From NCBI GenBank assembly GCA_028023455.1, contig JAQFVV010006203.1:8846876-8910875 (forward strand): 64,000 nt of DNA. Reading direction: 5' to 3'. The notes under the pieces are model-generated. The model did no database searches. It worked only from the letters and a program-made list of their open reading frames with translations, and was not told where the DNA came from. This document shows positions 55,201 through 64,000 of the stretch, in pieces. How positions within the stretch are numbered: the stretch's first letter is position 1; the number at the start of each line of letters is the position of its first letter. The translations under genes and the position numbers were made by a program. The stretch is from Epiperipatus broadwayi. Taxonomy: Eukaryota > Onychophora > Udeonychophora > Euonychophora > Peripatidae.

Positions 55201-58200
55201 TGACTATGAGAACGATTTAATATCAGCAACTCAGCAAGTAATGGTAAACCACTTTTTGTCAAAACAAAACATAAATCAGAAATTGCTTCTGTTCATGATC
55301 TATTATCTGAATGGAATATTATTCTTTTCTTGATATTATAAACTATGTTAACTAAATAAAAAATTGATGACTGGCTTAATTCTCATTTACATATCCCCAA
55401 AGACTACTATGATAATTGAAATCTTCTATTAAAAACAGGTGTAGGATGATTAGGAATAGAATAATAAAACCAATTTGTATCGAGAGGTTTATAAACATTG
55501 TATATATAAAATTAATCTGTTCGAAATGTGTTTAGAGTATTATTTGAGCAATCTTCAATGGACTTTGCTTTACAAGATAATTTGAAATAAAAGGAGCATG
55601 TTTACAATGAATTCTATAAAGAATCAATCTAAATACAAGAATTTTAAGAGGATATACAATATTAAAAGAATGATGAATATTCAGAAAATCAATTACATTA
55701 ACAATGTGCTGAACAAATTAATTTGTAGAGAATCTCCCATTTTTGATTTTGACATATCCTCAATATTAAGTTGAAGTAATTTTTTTGTTTAGAAAAAATC
55801 GACTATGTAAAAGATATATCTGGCACTTGAGGTGTTCCATAGTTGCCAACACTCCCACCGTTTTTCATTGTAAGAGTTAAGACACTCAACTCTGTATCCT
55901 AGCGCACATATTTACTGTTAGTGCTCATTTAATAGTTTTATTGTATGATTTTATAATTTGCTATCTTTAACAGGCATTTATCGAGATGAAGTTTGGTTTC
56001 CACGTGAGGACTCAAGATTTTGCATACTAATCCATGCTATTTGCAAGATGGGTCATAAAAAAATTGTCATCGATCCAACCTTTTCTAATATTAAAATAAT
56101 GCTATCACTAACAATGTAATACATTTTCTAAAATACACATTAAAATTATTGTCATAATTACTTGTCTTTCATAAAAAAAAAATAGATCTCAACATCAAAT
56201 TGAATAACTTTTTCCAAGCATTTGTTTTTGGCTCAACTCATCAAATAGATTCATATCTGTTTTCTTTTTTGAGATCATCAATCAACTTCTTTCTTTTCTT
56301 CATAACCTTTACATATCTTCTAATATAAATTTTACAATTCTTATATTTTGATGATTCCACTTCTTAAAAGTTTTTTTTTTTTCGAAAATGTTTTATTTTT
56401 AAAAATAAAAGTTAAAAAATTTGTTGCAATAGTGAAATGAGAACTACGATCAATGAAGTCTGCTAAGCACTATATTCCAGAATATTTGTGATATTTTAAA
56501 TATTATAAATACAATTTTCAATTTTGGAATAGATTTTCATAGCTTTATGATCACTTAATAATTATTTGTTCAGGATTTACAAATGAAGTTCAATTAACAA
56601 AGATTTCATTAATTTGTTTTTTACATTGCTCTGCAGTAATCATCCAATCAGAAAAAAGTAATTGTTGTTGTTACTTATTTCACTTTACAATTTTTTTTCT
56701 ACATTTGCAAAATTTAAATATGGATTTTTAAGACTTTTTCATTTGCAAACTTACATTTCCAACAAATCTATTGCAATTTATTGAATTATAATATAAAATA
56801 ATGATTAAAATCAAATGTTGAACTTTTACTCAAAATACCATTAAAGATAAAAAAAAAAGGAACATCCATTTGCTAATGAATTAATTCTTTTATATCAGTC
56901 AACCAGTTTTTTCTTTTCCTGAAAAAGTCATCATAATGCAAAAACTAAAATACTTATTTTTAAAATATCAGTCTCTTGATTTATCACCATTATTAACTCT
57001 AATATAATTATCACATATAAAAATAAATATGCAAACTTATTGCAATGTAAATATCACTCAACTAAAAATAAACTAAAAAAAATCAGGAGAAAAAAAATTT
57101 AACTCCAAATAAAAAAGACTTTCAAAATTTGAAGTTAAAATTGTATATAAGTAAAGGTTAATTTTAAAAATTTGTATAAAAAAAACACCATAAAAGCATT
57201 TATAGAGGAAAAAAAAAAACCAGAATGTGTTTGATAGCTCTTAGTAAAAATTTTCATTCAGAAAAAAGGAAGAATTAACCAGATAGATTGCTTAAGTTAT
57301 TTTTTGAAAAGACAGATCGTGGGATCAAGTTTGGTATTTTCAATTGTTGGAATTCCTAAAGTAAAATTAATGATACTAAAAACTGCTGCACTATAACACA
57401 ACCATTTTATCAATTCTTATATTCTAACATTAGATTCAAAAAATTCAGAGAAAAAGGCTTTCATTTCTTGTTGAATTGGAATAAAAGATCTTTTTTTTTA
57501 AATGTATGTTGAGATAAGTGGCAAATCTGTCTAAATTTACTGGAAAGAGATTATGCTGGTTGATTATCCAAATGTTTATCCATATTGTAAAGCTTCTACA
57601 TGGTAATAAATAAGAAAATATTATTAATAGGTGAAAAATCTTAGGCTAATCATTGTATTATTCCTTGCCAATTCAAAGGATGATCAACAGAATGTGCTTA
57701 ATGTTTTGAATGCAACTTATAAAGACTATAGTTTATATAATAATAATATTCAAAAACTGAGATCTTTATCAATCAGAAATGAGGAAAAAAAATTCCAGCA
57801 ACTTTGAGCTTAGACAGTTATCAACTTAAGAATAGAATTAATTTAAATATAAAGTTAACTTTTTTAGATTGAAAGATAGACTTGTATATTGAGATGCAGC
57901 ATGGATTTTGATAAAAGATTAAAAAAAATTTTTATAAGAATATAATTTCTTAAAATACTTGCATATAAAGTACTATTTAGGTTAATTTGTTGTATTGAAA
58001 ATGAGACAAGGTTATTCTAATAGCACAGATATAAAGCATTGAAAAAATTTCATTTAAAAATTCTCAGTAATATTTTAAAAATATGACAGCAAAATCGTAA
58101 GACCAATAGGTATGTTTTTCAGTTTGCTGGATATGTATAATAATATTAATTCTAAAACTGTAATAGCATATTTTTGGTTGTATTGGGCAGGTATAGTGAA

Positions 58201-61200
58201 AAAAGAGTAACAGATTTTCTAAAAAATATTTAACGATGAACTTAAATATGGTTTTCATGAAATAAAAAGACTATATTATTTCGCATTCTCTAAATAGGTG
58301 CATGCTTTTATTGAGAGAATATAGCTGAGAACACAAACAACACAATAGAAATACAATTAAATTAAAATCTTATATGATCAACAATTCCTTAATCGCTTCC
58401 ATATTGTTCATAAATATTCTCAAAGTCTTTCCTAACATCAAATTTTAGATGAATCAATACTTTTTTTATCCTTCTTCAGTGTCCAACTTTCACATCCATA
58501 GAGAGACACAGAAAATCCTACTGCTTAAACAATTTTGATTTTCATTCTTAAAGTTGTATACTTACATCTAAAAACTTCTTCCATGTCTTCACTTCATCTT
58601 TGCTCATTTTTTTTTTTTTTCTATTAATAAATGATCCCTTATACATCTTCAATATCAATTTTAAAGTTAGTTGTTTTCCTGACATACTAATCATTTGACT
58701 TTTTATTGAGTTATAATCCAGTTTTTTAAACACGTTTTTTGTTTTTTTTTTAACTTTCATAATAATAAATTAAATTTTTTGCCATTTTTGACTATAAGTA
58801 TAATATTGCCAACATATCATGAATCCTATCAAAAACCAATTAACTTTTTCAAAAAATAAAAAATTTAATAAACAATGAACAGTGGCAATCTAAAAGCTCC
58901 AAAGATGAGTGCATTAATCAATAAATTTTTAAATAAATTGCAAAACACTTTTTCATGATGAAATACCAAAGGTGAGGGTTTACACACTTGATAAAATAAA
59001 TATCCATTTTATCCCCACCCTCTTATTTGAAAAATATAATCTTTTTTTCCCTCGTTACAACCATAAGTTATATTATTCTCAATCTTGCTGTGAAAAAAAC
59101 ATTTATCTATGTGTTCTATTATATTTATATTATACAAAATTATAAAATATTAAAAAACCTTGTTGCTATCATAATTTAAATCATGAGGAAATTTTTATTA
59201 CGTTAAAAAAGTGAGCCAATCCAAAAGATTAGTTGTTGTTTCCAGAATTTAAATAACTTTTCATTAATAATATTCATTTACTATTATTTTAACTTTATTC
59301 ATTATTCCATTTTAAGTTTTAATGGCATAGTTCACATATTTCTTCTTATTAAATTTATCCTGTGCTTTTATTTAGAAAAATTTTCACTTCAGAACTACAA
59401 TTTCATCTGATTTATTTTAAATTCTCTTGTGAGTAAAATTTAAAATAATACTGCCAATTGCTTTCAAAATTTGAATGCTTTAAATTATTTTAATGGGATA
59501 AATATTATCATATCACATATACACAAATGATGTATGTGTACTTACATAAATAAATGAACTTAAATCACACAGTTGTATTATCTACTTAATGAATAAATGT
59601 CAAAATTCAAATATTAATAGTATTTGTAATCTACCTCTAAAGCACAAAGAGCTGATCCAGAAACAATAGGGATAGAATCTCCTTTATATCCTTGATCAGA
59701 TAACAGTTCTCTAAGCTCCATTTCAGCCTAAAATTGAACATGTAAAATATGAAAGACAATAACAGTCATAGAAATCATCTAATAAATTATTTCCTAAAAA
59801 ATTGCACATTTTCACTGGCCTTGATTTCATAAAATCACGCTTGATCATGATGTGCAAGTTCAAAAAAAAAAAAAATGCAGAAAAAATTTAAAAATATAAA
59901 AGCCATTTTAAATTACCATATATATATATTACATATTTGTATTTAATTATTGTACAATTTATTTAATTATAATATAAAACAATGCTTTCTAAACTTTAAA
60001 GACAATATACTATATTTACAATTTAAACATGAAATTAAATGTTATCAAAAGTAAATTGAATCTAAATTTTGGCAACCACTTGAAAATATAATATAAGACC
60101 TGAGGTAGCCATTAGAGTTTAAGATAAGAACTGATCAGTGGTCAATTAAAAGCAAAAGTCATATTGAACATTGTAAGCAGTCGAGGAAAAAAAAAACATA
60201 GTGCCTTCAAAAATTTAATGAAACTTTATCCAGGTGAAATAAACTTATGATTGCTAAGGACAATTACAGAAAAATTTTAAAAAAAAAATTCCATTTTTAA
60301 ATGTTAAATGATTGACAATCTTATATGGAATTTGTATACAGAGATAAAAAAAATTCAAAAAATACAGCAGTTTTTAATATATAAAAGTCAAATTCTTGAA
60401 AAATATTGGCATATCTTCATTCCATATTTTTGAAATTCTAATAAATTAAAAAATGTATTATTTTTTAATTTTAAAATTTATTTTTATTATAGACACTTCC
60501 CTACTTATATATGCCGGACATAAATAAGCCCATACCTATGTAAAAATATCTGTTGTAGATATGTATATATTATACATTGTAGCATAGGTTTAAAAAAAAA
60601 CTTTCTATTATGTTGTATCTTTACGAAATAATAAATGTTGTACTATAATATAGATACAAAAATTGTCCAAAATATTTTAAATTACATCATATCATTCAGA
60701 ATTTAGTGGTATGAAAAAAAAGAGATCAAAAAGATTTTATTAGCATTAAACTATTTTTACTTTTCTATCATACTTGCAAAAATAAAAATGAGATAAAAAG
60801 ACGATATTTTTCATTCTTTAGCAAAAAATAATTTGCTTGTTTCAATGTTGATTAATAATTTAAATTAATAGTCAAAAAATAAAAATAAAGATACTAAATT
60901 TATTCTTTACAAAAGGGTATTGATTATTTTAATACTATTAGAAATATGATATTTAAAATAATATAAGATTTTCTGAAAATATAAAAATAATAATACAGAA
61001 TTTAGAAAAATATTTTCAATATAATGACACTTTCCAAATATGATCATTCAAAATTATGCGATAATAGTTTTTTTTTTTTCAATTTATGTATAAATTGGAT
61101 TAAGCAAAAAATTGTGGATGAATTATTTAATAAACTGGAAACTGTTTGTATGTTTTATGTCACTATAAAAAAGTATTACAATTTATTGAACCACTAAACA

Positions 61201-64000
61201 TCACATGATCACCATTTCTTATGCTTGCTCATAACTGTTATTAAAACAGGCAAAACTTTCCATACAGTAGTGACACTCAGTGCAAGCCAGAGTAATCAAT
61301 GGATGCCACTGAGTGGCGTTATTGTAGGGAGAATTTTGCCTGTTTCAATTTATTGAGTTAGTATCTCAATTAAACATGAGTTTTAAAAAATTTGGTTCCG
61401 TTTAGTGCAAAATCAATCATCACGTTGCATTTCTTCAATCAATCAGTTAGACAAAAATCCCTTACACACATATTAAAAAATATCTTTATTACATCTAATA
61501 CCTTTTTTTAAATATTTTATTATCAATGACACATTACACAAATGCTATATACATATATAAATAACTTTACTACAATTATTTTTGTTCATGAGAATGGGTT
61601 CATCTTTTTTTTCTAACTGCACTAAACAAAAATAATTAATTTTAAAATTCATATTCATCCTCAGTTAGCCTTAAGCAAGCAATATTATCATCAGCATTTC
61701 AGTGCAAAATTCAAAAAAGCAAATAGTCGAGATAATATTTTTTAATCAAGAAAAACTTTCTATGAATATCAGTTTTTTCTATATATGATGACTTTTGCTA
61801 ATCAAATATTTAAAGATTGTTAAATTCTATATCTAATAATCAAAGGATTTGCTGACCCACTTGTGGTCATAACTATATCATTATACATATGGTGTATACT
61901 TAGAGACTTAACTTTTAAAGTCAATTCAAAATTATAAACTTTAAGGATATATTGCATAATCAGTTGACATAATTGAGTATCCAAGACATGACTATCTAAT
62001 AGCAAAATTTCCTTACAATATTTACAATTTATTATCAGTCATTTTCAGTTTCACTCTGATTATACATCAATAGATAATTTTTTAATATCAGTATATTCAC
62101 ATTTCTTTTTACGTGGTTTTTGATAGATAATTCATCTATGAATGTTCAAGGATTTAAAAAAATTAGGATTATTCTTTAGATAAGGCACGGTTATGAATAT
62201 TATTCAATATTATCTAGTCGTACTTATAAAATATAATTGAATTTGTAAGAAAATGTTTAAGCTTCTTTGAAAATTTCTAAATTCGGAGTACTTACAATAT
62301 TAGACACTTCAGAATAATCCTTTTGAAAATTAATACTACCAATTCAAATTAGTAAGGAACCTTTTTAATCCAGATTTTTATAGCTTGTTGGTTAATAGCA
62401 TTGAAGTTCCATAAAGATAGGCAAGATTGCTTTATCTGCAGACTTTAAAATCGATTTAATTAAAAATATTCACAAAATGTTTGCAATTCTGAAACTGTAA
62501 TGAATTAAAAGATTTACTTCTCAAGCACTAAAATATATTCTGTTTATATAAAGTACAACTCACAAAAAACTTTTATCACTCCATTCAGCATCTCAAAATA
62601 AGATACTGTTTTGGAAATTAAACATATTTGCACGATGTTATATGAATGTGGTAAGTTTAGCATCATGAATATCATTTCATCTAGGCCGAGTAATTTCAAT
62701 GTTGAATATTATACTTTGAAATGGAAATACCAATTTTATGTTTATTTCAGATAGTTAGCAGGAGAGTAGGCATCTAAGTGTATGTTATACATTAACATTA
62801 AAAAATGGAATAACCAGCTAAATGCTATAAAGTAAGGTTTTAATATATTTTAATTAGATTTTGCAAATATATATAAGTACACACTCATACAATTTCGAGT
62901 ATAGAGAAAATTATTTTAATTTTAATAGAATAGTTATTTTTTCAAAGAAAAATGTTTTTATAAAATTATTCTATCTTCTATTAATGAATAATTCAATGTA
63001 GTTAAGGTTTATCATAAAATAATTAAAACTTAAAAAAAAAATCAAAAATTTATATTATATATATATGGTCTAACAACAAAAACAAAAAAACTAATTACTC
63101 TTAAGATTATAATTGTAATCCAGTATGTGTAAACTAATTTTATTTTAATGTGTATATTATTTCTTGTTGTAAATATTTCATTGGTCCAGATATGTATAAT
63201 GACTTTTCATGATAATTAAGGTATTATTACCATTCCATTAGATAAAGACTTCATATAAATAATCTTTAGAAAAAGTAAATTTATCATTCCTGGTCTAATT
63301 CTTATGGATGGTCATCATATCCTCAGAGAGAAGCTGCAAGCTAATATGCAACGAGTATAAGCTAGTTTATCTGGATTTGTCCTAGCTGCATAGTTAACCT
63401 CATGAGAAATGGTCTTTGTAGAATCTAATTAACTATATGGCAATCTATTGAATTAACTAACACCCATGGAAAAAATGATCATGACAAAATCAATCTTTCA
63501 AATTTGTGGGAAACCGATCATAACAAAATCAACCTTCAAATTTACGGAAACCTGATTATGATAAAAAGTAACCATAATTAAAAAAAAAAAAAAACAGAAT
63601 CCTGCATCGTAAATTTAAAATATGACTTTGTCTAATATAAGAGCTCTAAATAAAATATACATAAAAAAATAGGTTTCAATCATAATTACAAAGATGCTGT
63701 AAAAACTGCTTAACATTAAAATCCTATTCTTCCAAAATATTATAAAGTCATTTTAAATTAATGGTTTTGAGCTTTATTTTAAATTTTAAAACAAAATTTC
63801 TTTTCTACCTAAAGATTTTACGGTACTATTTTATTGTATCAATTATTTGTTTCTTAGCAATTTTTTGTTTCACTTAACAATTATTATATATAGATTAGTT
63901 TTAATTATTTTTAATTTACTCAACAAAATCTTTTATTATAATCATCTTAATTTTAAAATGTGAAATTTGGAGAGTGAATTGTGGAGACTAAACTTACCAT
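25047..64000 (-). CDS. TUFM: Mitochondrial elongation factor Tu, 3' part of gene (partial, split by introns)
   Basis: Mitochondrial EF-Tu carries aminoacyl-tRNA as a GTP complex to the mitochondrial ribosome. Coding pieces in order of translation are 64000-63998, 59727-59635, 48351-48219, 48138-48034, 29434-29283, 29213-29068 and 25260-25047; they sum to 846 nt, stay in frame across every join and end in TAA. All junctions visible in the window are GT-AG. The product covers the end of the GTPase domain (the G5-type motif GSALCALE), all of domain 2 ([18 protein letters not shown], then [20 protein letters not shown]) and domain 3 ([39 protein letters not shown]). After the usual EF-Tu end it has about 35 extra residues rich in Lys and Glu. 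The N-terminus, transit peptide and P-loop lie beyond the window's right edge. The identity is very secure; which EF-Tu paralogue it is cannot be told. Confidence 0.97.
25560..25800 (-). mobile_element. Mariner-type transposase remnant (N-terminal region)
   Basis: Minus strand from about 25790 reads [18 protein letters not shown] and, after a small shift, [20 protein letters not shown]. This matches the mariner N-terminus pattern FxFKLGKsatETfxmlxxaY followed by RVFxWhkrFkxGRExxeDD. Frameshifts and stops throughout. A related stretch lies at 33340-33560. Confidence 0.6.
28168..28400 (+). mobile_element. Gag/ORF1-like fragment with QDMQES repeats
   Basis: A 65-codon open frame starts [20 protein letters not shown] and repeats LQDMQES twice more, then turns Lys/Arg-rich. 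The amphipathic repeated Gln/Met-rich start resembles gag N-termini of LTR retrotransposons. No partner domains follow. Confidence 0.3.
28740..28900 (+). mobile_element. LINE ORF2 C-terminal fragment
   Basis: One frame reads [20 protein letters not shown] followed by a degraded stretch with PENQTDDKF. This matches the (V)[15 protein letters not shown] region after the RT domain of BovB/RTE-like LINEs. Only about 50 codons remain. Confidence 0.55.
29068..29213 (-). CDS. TUFM: TUFM exon: domain 3, first half
   Basis: 48 codons plus two bases, from [15 protein letters not shown] through [16 protein letters not shown] to MMMPGEDA. It follows a 69-bp intron. The donor is AA|GTAAGA; the frame passes over what would otherwise read as a TAA stop, so splicing is needed here to reach domain 3's last part. 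Confidence 0.96.
29283..29434 (-). CDS. TUFM: TUFM exon: domain 2, second half
   Basis: 152 bp: 2 bases that complete Gly, then 50 codons beginning [20 protein letters not shown] and ending [13 protein letters not shown]. The splice acceptor is unusual: the bases just before AG|GA are a run of A (11 A ending in AG), with no C/T tract next to it; the nearest T-rich stretch is TATATTTTT about 20 bases upstream. The reading frame allows only this acceptor for the conserved GIEMFH. Confidence 0.96.
33340..33560 (-). mobile_element. Mariner-related remnant, second copy
   Basis: Shares with 25560-25800 the block ATCTCTGAATCA and, next to it, a TTCTCTC-CCAA-TGTCTA segment in the same order. Too decayed to read as protein. 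Ends about 240 bp outside the large inverted-repeat element. Confidence 0.35.
33803..34262. repeat. Subterminal array of TGTAATGGAA-type motifs
   Basis: The motif (A)AATGTAATGGAA(C/T)AT or a close variant starts near 33803, 33873, 33974, 34028, 34099, 34140, 34199 and 34248, 40 to 100 bp apart and all in one direction. Some copies share longer context (ACCAACAATTTGTGGTGCC, or AACCAAGCCCCTAACTTTG) in front. The mirrored array is at 42490-42952. Outlying copies sit inside the element at 39409, 39465 and 40420. Such arrays are typical transposase-binding regions in other large DNA transposons; here that role is inference. Confidence 0.75.
33803..36295 (+). repeat. Left arm of the giant inverted repeat
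   Basis: Mirror of 42952-40497. The arms differ by point changes and a few indels, most clearly at 35110-35160 (CTTAAGTGTTAATTTTG on the left, a different AT-rich stretch on the right) and 35210-35285. An 84-codon open frame at 35657-35911 is present in inverse in the other arm but cut short there; I do not treat it as a gene. A perfect hairpin GCAGCC-TCTT-GGCTGC lies near 35665. Confidence 0.9.
36492..38713 (-). pseudogene. Decayed gene for a large repeat-rich, Lys/Glu-rich protein (unrecognised)
   Basis: Open pieces follow one another on the minus strand: 38713-37553 (386 codons from [20 protein letters not shown]), 37589-36966, a frame from about 36945 ([20 protein letters not shown]) with a stop at about 36810, and 36794-36492. 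The first switch falls in a TATATATATA run, consistent with a repeat-length slip; at least two more shifts and one stop follow. The first piece has a degenerate roughly 30-residue pattern of VKIV(D/N)K / ENxNE type; the second has five 30-residue repeats with the core [13 protein letters not shown]. The composition suggests long helices or coiled coil. No signal peptide, membrane segment or catalytic motif is seen. Same strand as TUFM. It may be cargo or a structural protein of the element. An acceptor-like TATTACAG sits 20 bases before the ATG. Confidence 0.6.
36966..37420 (-). repeat. Coding tandem repeat, 90-bp unit x about 5
   Basis: Within the decayed gene, 30-codon units start at [50 protein letters not shown] and [13 protein letters not shown]. 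Each unit then carries a variable stretch and a (D/S)FLRENI(D/A)- or LSRKIID-type end. The exact 30-residue period shows growth by in-frame duplication while the gene was under coding selection. Confidence 0.75.
38714..40429. other. Inner region of the large element, no gene supported
   Basis: AT-rich. A 60-codon minus frame at 39711-39529 (contains [15 protein letters not shown]) is open but unrecognised and lies in non-repetitive sequence. Motif copies of the subterminal type occur at 39409, 39465 and 40420, and AACCAAGCCCTTAAGTTTG at about 39495 matches context from the outer array. Confidence 0.45.
40430..41213. mobile_element. Nested 784-bp element with 53-bp inverted ends
   Basis: Ends 40430-40482 and 41161-41213 are inverse copies matching at 51 of 53 bases (tip TGTCAAATTTCGGCTTCAAA). 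It has no transposase. In the left arm of the giant repeat only one end is present (35567-35619, tip TGTCAGATTTCGG) and the other is cut off at the inner boundary of the arm. The left tip abuts the motif AAATGTAATGGAA. No clear target duplication. Confidence 0.65.
40497..42952 (-). repeat. Right arm of the giant inverted repeat
   Basis: Mirror of the left arm. The inner end of the homology falls at CCCTAATCCAC next to an A/T run (36292-36303 against 40489-40499). The right arm alone continues inward to the second end of the nested element (40430). Confidence 0.9.
43100..44720 (-). pseudogene. Gypsy pol remnant (RT and integrase fragments)
   Basis: From high to low coordinates: [12 protein letters not shown] near 44480 (the region before RT), the open frame 44179-43943 with [15 protein letters not shown] and [19 protein letters not shown] (RT palm, family form FTKLDLSxAYxQ and YNRLPFGI), then from about 43590 [21 protein letters not shown], and [20 protein letters not shown] then NKIWVK (integrase C-terminal region). 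RNase H and the integrase core are missing and many stops interrupt. It begins about 150 bp outside the 9.15-kb element. Confidence 0.7.
45594..45907. mobile_element. 310-bp pogo/Tigger-like MITE
   Basis: Inverted ends CAAGTGGTCCTCAACTTT (45596 on) and the inverse CAAGCAGTTCTTCACTTT read from 45905, with TA on each side as target duplication. The end sequence recalls pogo/Tigger transposons. The interior codes for nothing. Confidence 0.65.
48034..48138 (-). CDS. TUFM: TUFM exon: domain 2, first half
   Basis: 105 bp: 2 bases that complete Gly, 34 codons ([20 protein letters not shown] then [14 protein letters not shown]), and 1 base. The motif [13 protein letters not shown] is the start of the EF-Tu domain-2 barrel. 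The donor GTATAT opens an 18.6-kb intron that holds the large inverted-repeat element. Confidence 0.96.
48139..48218 (-). other. 80-bp intron of TUFM
   Basis: Donor GTATAG, acceptor TTTAAAG. The short size beside 11- and 18-kb neighbours marks it, with the 69-bp intron at 29214-29282, as one of the two introns that escaped transposon growth. Confidence 0.92.
48219..48351 (-). CDS. TUFM: TUFM exon: domain 1-2 linker
   Basis: 44 codons plus one base. It begins [20 protein letters not shown] and ends [14 protein letters not shown] plus the first base of a Gly codon. It follows the previous exon in phase 0 (CALE then DTNPELG, as in other EF-Tu proteins). The acceptor is AAAATAG and the donor GTATAG. 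The next intron is only 80 bp. Confidence 0.96.
50590..50717. repeat. Inverted-repeat element, copy 1
   Basis: AAAATTGTGG at the left and CCACAATTTTA at the right are inverse, as are ACACATA and TATGTGT, and AAATTGACA and TGTCAATTT; the left arm lacks about 14 bases present in the right. The right arm recurs in the same direction at 52395-52463. Confidence 0.6.
52395..52463. repeat. Inverted-repeat element, partial copy 2
   Basis: GTGTCAATTTTCTA, ATGTGTGAAGA-TAGTTC and TTCCACAATTTTA, each followed by TATATATA, match 50655-50717 with few changes. Only one arm is present. Confidence 0.65.
53600..55860 (-). mobile_element. Jockey-type LINE, endonuclease-RT-C-terminus, decayed
   Basis: Ordered pieces on the minus strand: [20 protein letters not shown] then [14 protein letters not shown] (endonuclease box GDFNxHSxxWGY, about 55490-55380), the open frame 54772-54446 with [31 protein letters not shown] and [17 protein letters not shown] (RT fingers), [13 protein letters not shown] (palm, about 54370), and [18 protein letters not shown] (C-terminus, about 53770). 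Stops and shifts between them; inactive. Confidence 0.75.
58440..58560 (-). mobile_element. LINE ORF2 C-terminal fragment
   Basis: Minus strand reads [20 protein letters not shown], the [11 protein letters not shown] block that follows the RT domain in BovB/RTE-like LINEs. Upstream and downstream are degraded. Confidence 0.55.
59635..59727 (-). CDS. TUFM: TUFM exon: end of GTPase domain
   Basis: 31 codons, phase 0 at both ends. It begins [18 protein letters not shown] and ends GSALCALE, the G5-type loop and end of the EF-Tu GTPase domain. The acceptor is TTTTAG and the donor GTAGAT. It is isolated between introns of 4,270 bp and 11,283 bp. Confidence 0.96.
61244..61345 (+). ncRNA. 102-nt hairpin, candidate microRNA precursor
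   Basis: Arms 61244-61282 and 61307-61345 pair over 39 positions: 32 Watson-Crick, 4 G-U and 3 mismatches if transcribed from the plus strand, around a 24-nt loop. Read from the minus strand the same differences give 1 G-U and 6 mismatches, so the plus strand folds better. It is clearly GC-richer than the AT-rich surroundings. Arm starts are AAACAGGCAAAAC and CACTGAGTGGCG. It lies antisense within the TUFM intron. No target duplication is seen, which speaks against a MITE, but a decayed MITE cannot be excluded. It matches no microRNA I can recall. Confidence 0.45.
63477..63573. repeat. Short tandem repeat, 38-39 bp x 2.5
   Basis: Units begin GATCATGACAAAATCAA (63477), GATCATAACAAAATCAA (63516) and GATTATGATAAAAAG (63554); each full unit then reads CTTTCAAATTT or CCTTCAAATTT and ends near GGAAAC. 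Confidence 0.8.
63998..64000 (-). CDS. TUFM: TUFM exon tip (last codon of an upstream exon)
   Basis: The last three bases read ATG on the minus strand and are followed at once by the splice donor GTAAGT. An ATG codon here gives Met directly before the next exon's AEMELREL, matching the family pattern VE-hydrophobic, VE-hydrophobic, E-hydrophobic-REL in the GTPase domain. The codon is therefore read as an internal Met, not a start. The rest of the exon lies outside the window. Confidence 0.8.

Larger units (their letters stand above)
48352..59634 (-). other. 11.3-kb intron of TUFM
   Basis: Donor GTAGAT, acceptor AAAATAG. Holds a repeat family at 50.6 and 52.4 kb, a jockey-type LINE (53.6-55.9 kb) and a LINE fragment (58.4-58.6 kb). 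50165-50335 on the minus strand is open for about 45 codons ([20 protein letters not shown]) and may be a processed-gene fragment, unrecognised. A 13-C run is at 51543-51555. Confidence 0.85.
59728..63997 (-). other. 4.3-kb intron of TUFM
   Basis: Donor GTAAGT at 63997, acceptor TTTTAG. Contains the hairpin at 61244-61345 and a short tandem repeat at 63477-63573. No other gene or element recognised. Confidence 0.85.

Overview
The window is eukaryotic, very AT-rich nuclear DNA from an animal. Six coding exons and a 3-base tip of a seventh, all on the minus strand, spell the C-terminal 281 residues of mitochondrial elongation factor Tu (TUFM). They are split by introns of 69 bp, 80 bp, 3.8, 4.3, 11.3 and 18.6 kb. 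The protein looks arthropod-like. Long introns, high AT and a Lys-rich C-terminal tail would suit a chelicerate such as a spider, but that is inference; no ribosomal or mitochondrial marker is present to settle it.

Layout. 1-25 kb lies beyond the 3' end of TUFM and is mostly old transposons: an RTE-type LINE (0.6-2.4 kb), two copies of a tRNA-derived SINE (2.5 and 8.8 kb, the second with a 15-bp target duplication), an unassigned well-formed membrane-protein exon (3.4 kb), an internally deleted Gypsy element with both LTRs (6.0-8.5 kb), a broken copy resembling NPDC1 (12.9-13.3 kb), a short palindrome of Penelope-type ends (15.8 kb), a second RTE LINE (20.7-22.0 kb), and a head-to-head pair of Penelope-like 3' ends with GIY-YIG remnants and hammerhead-ribozyme-like motifs (22.15-24.4 kb).

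25-64 kb is TUFM. The 18.6-kb intron (29.4-48.0 kb) holds the most striking object: a 9.15-kb element (33803-42952) whose two ends are inverted repeats of about 2.5 kb, flanked by ATATATAT on both sides. Its outer ends carry an array of a TGTAATGGAA-type motif. Its centre carries a decayed gene, on the same strand as TUFM, for a large repeat-rich, Lys/Glu-rich protein that I do not recognise and that does not look like a transposase. A 784-bp smaller element with 53-bp inverted ends is nested in the right arm. Other introns hold Gypsy pol, jockey-type LINE, mariner and pogo-like remnants, and a GC-richer 102-nt hairpin at 61244-61345 whose pairing pattern looks like a microRNA precursor.

The only gene clearly under coding constraint is TUFM; all TUFM exon joins were checked by reading frame and together give 846 coding bases (281 codons plus stop). 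Identities of transposon remnants come from recognising protein motifs by eye, not from database searches.
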